Shown here piece after piece: positions 61,670 through 64,000 of a DNA stretch of 64,000 nucleotides. Origin of the DNA: Nitrospira sp. BO4 (lineage in GTDB: Bacteria > Nitrospirota > Nitrospiria > Nitrospirales > Nitrospiraceae); assembly GCA_030144965.1 (NCBI GenBank), contig JAMPUU010000015.1:1-64000 (forward strand). The letters are read 5' to 3'. The notes below the pieces were generated by a model. That model was given only the letters and a program-made list of their open reading frames with translations, had not been told where the DNA came from and made no database searches. Position numbers and translations under genes: made by a program. Numbering within the stretch: position 1 is the first letter of the stretch; every line of letters begins with the position of its first letter.

Positions 61670-64000
61670 TCAGAGTGTCGCGAGGAACGCTGTCAGCGCA
61701 TCCTTCTCCTGATCCGAAAGATCTTCGCCGAATCGGTGCCCATCGTTTTCGATGACCGCGAGACTGTTGCTGTAGATCTCGCGCAATTCCGCTCCGGCCT
61801 CGAGTATCGATCCCGGTTTCGCGAGCAACTCCGTTCCCTTGTCTTGGATCGTTTTGGCGATCCGTTCGCCTTTTTCTGCTCCATACCGGTCGGCGTACTT
61901 GGCTTTCAGTTTGTCGAAATTTACCCGTGCCATGACGAGGTCTCCCACCAGCTCCTTGTGACGGAAGTTCCCAATGCGCGCGGCCGGCGTGCCGACCGGA
62001 AAGCGAATGGCCGTGTCAATAAAACGTTCCAGCTTGCCGTCACCCAGCTTCGGGAACAGCCGAATGGTTACGTCGGAATTGAACCCGGTCACTTTTGGAA
62101 TTCGTTGGGATGGGTTGAGGAGCTCTTTCATCGACGCTTTGTAGAGCGTGAATCGACCCTCTACGCTGGGATCGAAGACCCAACAGGGCGGCGGGCTGGC
62201 CAGCGGCTTCCCATCTTTATCGACATATGGCGGGTAGTAGTGTTCGTCCAATGGGCCACCGCAGACTTCAGGGCCCACTGCGTTATCGTGCATGAATGGC
62301 GCATAGGCCCATAGGCTGAGCAAGGATATGTTTCGGTAGTAGCCCCGTCCACCGTCGGAGGGTTCCTTGAGTTGAGGATCACCGGGTTTTGCCCGTAAGG
62401 TTTCCGAGGCGTACTCTTCCCAAACATGGCCTTTCATGTGATTGGAATGGAGGGAGCGAGAACGGTTTGTGCCTACCTCACTCACGGGGATGAGCTTGTC
62501 GTTCCCGAGCCAATCGACGCGAATGCCTTTGTCCTTTGGATCTGTGGAAACCGTTCGAAAGTCTCGATTCTCGAACGGTCCGCTCTGGCTGGAATGGCAC
62601 GAAGCGCATTTGCTCGCGAAAATCGTGCGGCCCTTCTCGACTGCCCCTTTACCGAATTCCTTATTGAGTTGTTCGACAAGCGCGGCGTTGTTCTTCAACC
62701 CACGCGCTTGGTACAGATCGGCCGGGGCTCCAGTTAGCAAGAACTGAGCGATTTCGCCCAAGCGATCTTCAATCGCCCGGAATTGCGAACAGTCCCGGCG
62801 AACCTGTCCGATGTCGAACGGCGTCTGCCCAAAGCCGCGCATCGTGGGATCGAGTTGGCGCATATCCGTAAGATGGTTGACCCACCCTTCCTCGGAGCAG
62901 CTTCCGATATTGAAGTACACACGTTGAATTGCTTCGAGTGTCCCGATACTGTCTTCTCCACCTTTCAAAATATGGTGAACGAACTCTTTCTTTCGGCCCC
63001 GCTCCCAGCACTTGCCGTCCTTGCCCGGCTCGCACCAACAGGTCCGCTCGTCTCCTCCAGCCGGACATTGGTTGGTCTTGCGCCATTTGATGATATCTTC
63101 CTCAAAGGTCGGCCGCTTGGCCAGATTGATAATTGCGTTCATCGTGCCGGCATTGTTGACCTGATCGTTGGGAATCGCGGAGGTATCGACGGCACCCGGC
63201 CTAGAATGTCCATATATTTGGTATTCAATGGTGTTTGGCGCCATTCCCGACCCTAAGATCTGCGCAAATCGGCCGTATTGATTGCCGACCGTACCGGAGA
63301 GATTCTCCCATTTCGGATGGGCGGGATCTTTAGGAGGATGGAGTGGGTCAAAGGCGATGTGGCAGGCTCCGCAGGACATGCCGATGCGATAGGGCGGTTC
63401 AATGGAGCCATCGACTAAATGACTCTTCGCTGGCGCTTCGCGGTCCTTCCGCGGTGCCACTTTGGCCGTATAGCCGTCCCACGAGTCCAAGTGCCCGCCG
63501 TTAATCTTCAGCCATTTCACCTTGTCGAACTTTGGATTGGGAAATTTTCGCAACCCCAGTGCTCCGGTCGACGTACCGAATTCGAGGTCGCAGGCTGACT
63601 GACGCATATCTTTGGGACCGTGCGGATCATCTTTGGCGAGTGGAACATCCTTCAAATCGCAGGCGGGATCGCGATAGCCAGGCTTCCCGACATGCTTGAG
63701 CAATTCGTCATCGCCCGGGCAATAGTCAAACCCATAGGTCTCGTCATAACTCTTCGCCGGACACTGAGGATCGCCCGGTGTACAGCAGTCCGGATCGTTG
63801 ATGAGACCCCACCGATGGAAGCGTTCCGCGCGCGTGTCGCTGCGCAAGACCCGATACCAGTCAATCATGACGCCGAGCCGTTGCTGATAGACGTAGGTAA
63901 AGAAACGCGCATTGCCGGCCGTGGCGTTGAACCAAATGTCCGCTCCGACTCGCTCGGCCTCCGTCAGATTCTTGCCATATTGGAACGGTGAAGTGATTGG
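61670..64000 (-). CDS. RoxA/LoxA-like di-heme cytochrome c dioxygenase, partial
   Basis: The frame is open to the window edge, so the N-terminus is missing (at least 776 residues are seen). ATG 63868 is internal: upstream codons read ERVGADIWFNATAGNARFFT in frame. Two CxxCH sites are present: SCGACHIAFDPLHPPKDPAH and CASCHSSQSG. Segments such as VYQQRLGVMIDWYRVL and PGAVDTSAIPNDQVNNAGTM resemble the rubber-oxygenase RoxA / linoleate-oxygenase LoxA group (from memory). These oxidise polyisoprene or unsaturated fatty acids outside the cytoplasm. It is the first visible gene of the leftward cluster. Confidence 0.75.
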   Translation of the reverse strand, partial: PITSPFQYGKNLTEAERVGADIWFNATAGNARFFTYVYQQRLGVMIDWYRVLRSDTRAERFHRWGLINDPDCCTPGDPQCPAKSYDETYGFDYCPGDDELLKHVGKPGYRDPACDLKDVPLAKDDPHGPKDMRQSACDLEFGTSTGALGLRKFPNPKFDKVKWLKINGGHLDSWDGYTAKVAPRKDREAPAKSHLVDGSIEPPYRIGMSCGACHIAFDPLHPPKDPAHPKWENLSGTVGNQYGRFAQILGSGMAPNTIEYQIYGHSRPGAVDTSAIPNDQVNNAGTMNAIINLAKRPTFEEDIIKWRKTNQCPAGGDERTCWCEPGKDGKCWERGRKKEFVHHILKGGEDSIGTLEAIQRVYFNIGSCSEEGWVNHLTDMRQLDPTMRGFGQTPFDIGQVRRDCSQFRAIEDRLGEIAQFLLTGAPADLYQARGLKNNAALVEQLNKEFGKGAVEKGRTIFASKCASCHSSQSGPFENRDFRTVSTDPKDKGIRVDWLGNDKLIPVSEVGTNRSRSLHSNHMKGHVWEEYASETLRAKPGDPQLKEPSDGGRGYYRNISLLSLWAYAPFMHDNAVGPEVCGGPLDEHYYPPYVDKDGKPLASPPPCWVFDPSVEGRFTLYKASMKELLNPSQRIPKVTGFNSDVTIRLFPKLGDGKLERFIDTAIRFPVGTPAARIGNFRHKELVGDLVMARVNFDKLKAKYADRYGAEKGERIAKTIQDKGTELLAKPGSILEAGAELREIYSNSLAVIENDGHRFGEDLSDQEKDALTAFLATL

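Noticed and set aside
60749-62314. A 521-codon plus-strand frame across the heme-cluster genes
   Set aside because: It is antisense to two supported genes with signal peptide or heme motifs and shows no motif of its own.

Overview
The window looks like chromosome from a Nitrospira-type bacterium (phylum Nitrospirota). Support for this is the gene style only: high G+C, many small lipoproteins, an NHL-type secreted protein and a typical core-gene set. The genus call is an inference from protein resemblance.

Layout. (1) 1-5.6 kb is a decaying, A+T-richer island. It is bounded by a 47-bp copy of the 3' half of tRNA-Arg(CCT) on the left and the intact tRNA on the right, and holds secreted repeat proteins, a DUF72 gene broken by an amber codon and an integrase remnant. 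A second tRNA fragment (5' half) lies at 6.64 kb beyond a Tat-type beta-carbonic anhydrase. (2) 6.6-8.5 kb is a LexA-like/RecA-like cassette read leftward. (3) 9.0-15.8 kb is a molybdate locus read leftward: porin, modABC, three further proteins that carry or resemble TOBE domains, and an XRE-type regulator with a binding-protein-like domain. (4) 16.0-31.3 kb is a sulfur locus read rightward: YezD, an anion porin, a second ModA-like protein, sulfate-binding protein, CysTWA, a DsrE-like protein, a ThiS-like carrier, cysteine synthase, a family 2A encapsulin shell, a cysteine desulfurase with a long disordered N-terminus, serine acetyltransferase and a sigma-54 activator. (5) 31.5-40 kb holds small regulators, membrane proteins, secreted/lipoprotein genes and gene debris. 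(6) 40-54.5 kb is housekeeping: bioB, a LapA/LapB-like TPR protein, rsfS, nadD, proB, obg, rpmA, rplU, PilZ, ilvE, secG, tpiA, pgk, gap, mutS2. (7) 54.6-64 kb is a leftward cluster of heme enzymes running off the window: RoxA-like di-heme cytochrome, lipoprotein, di-heme lipoprotein, membrane protein, DyP peroxidase and a catalase-like protein.

How it fits together. Region 4 joins sulfate import, cysteine synthesis, cysteine desulfuration and a protein shell that in studied relatives stores sulfur made by the desulfurase. This is the most notable system in the window. Region 3 supplies molybdate, chemically similar to sulfate, from the opposite strand, and the two regions meet at a regulator whose promoter carries a near-perfect palindrome. 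Region 7 may be an oxygenase/peroxide-processing pathway for lipid or polymer substrates; that is inference. Two repressor genes (8.45 and 15.74 kb) appear to make leaderless transcripts with operators lying on their promoters.
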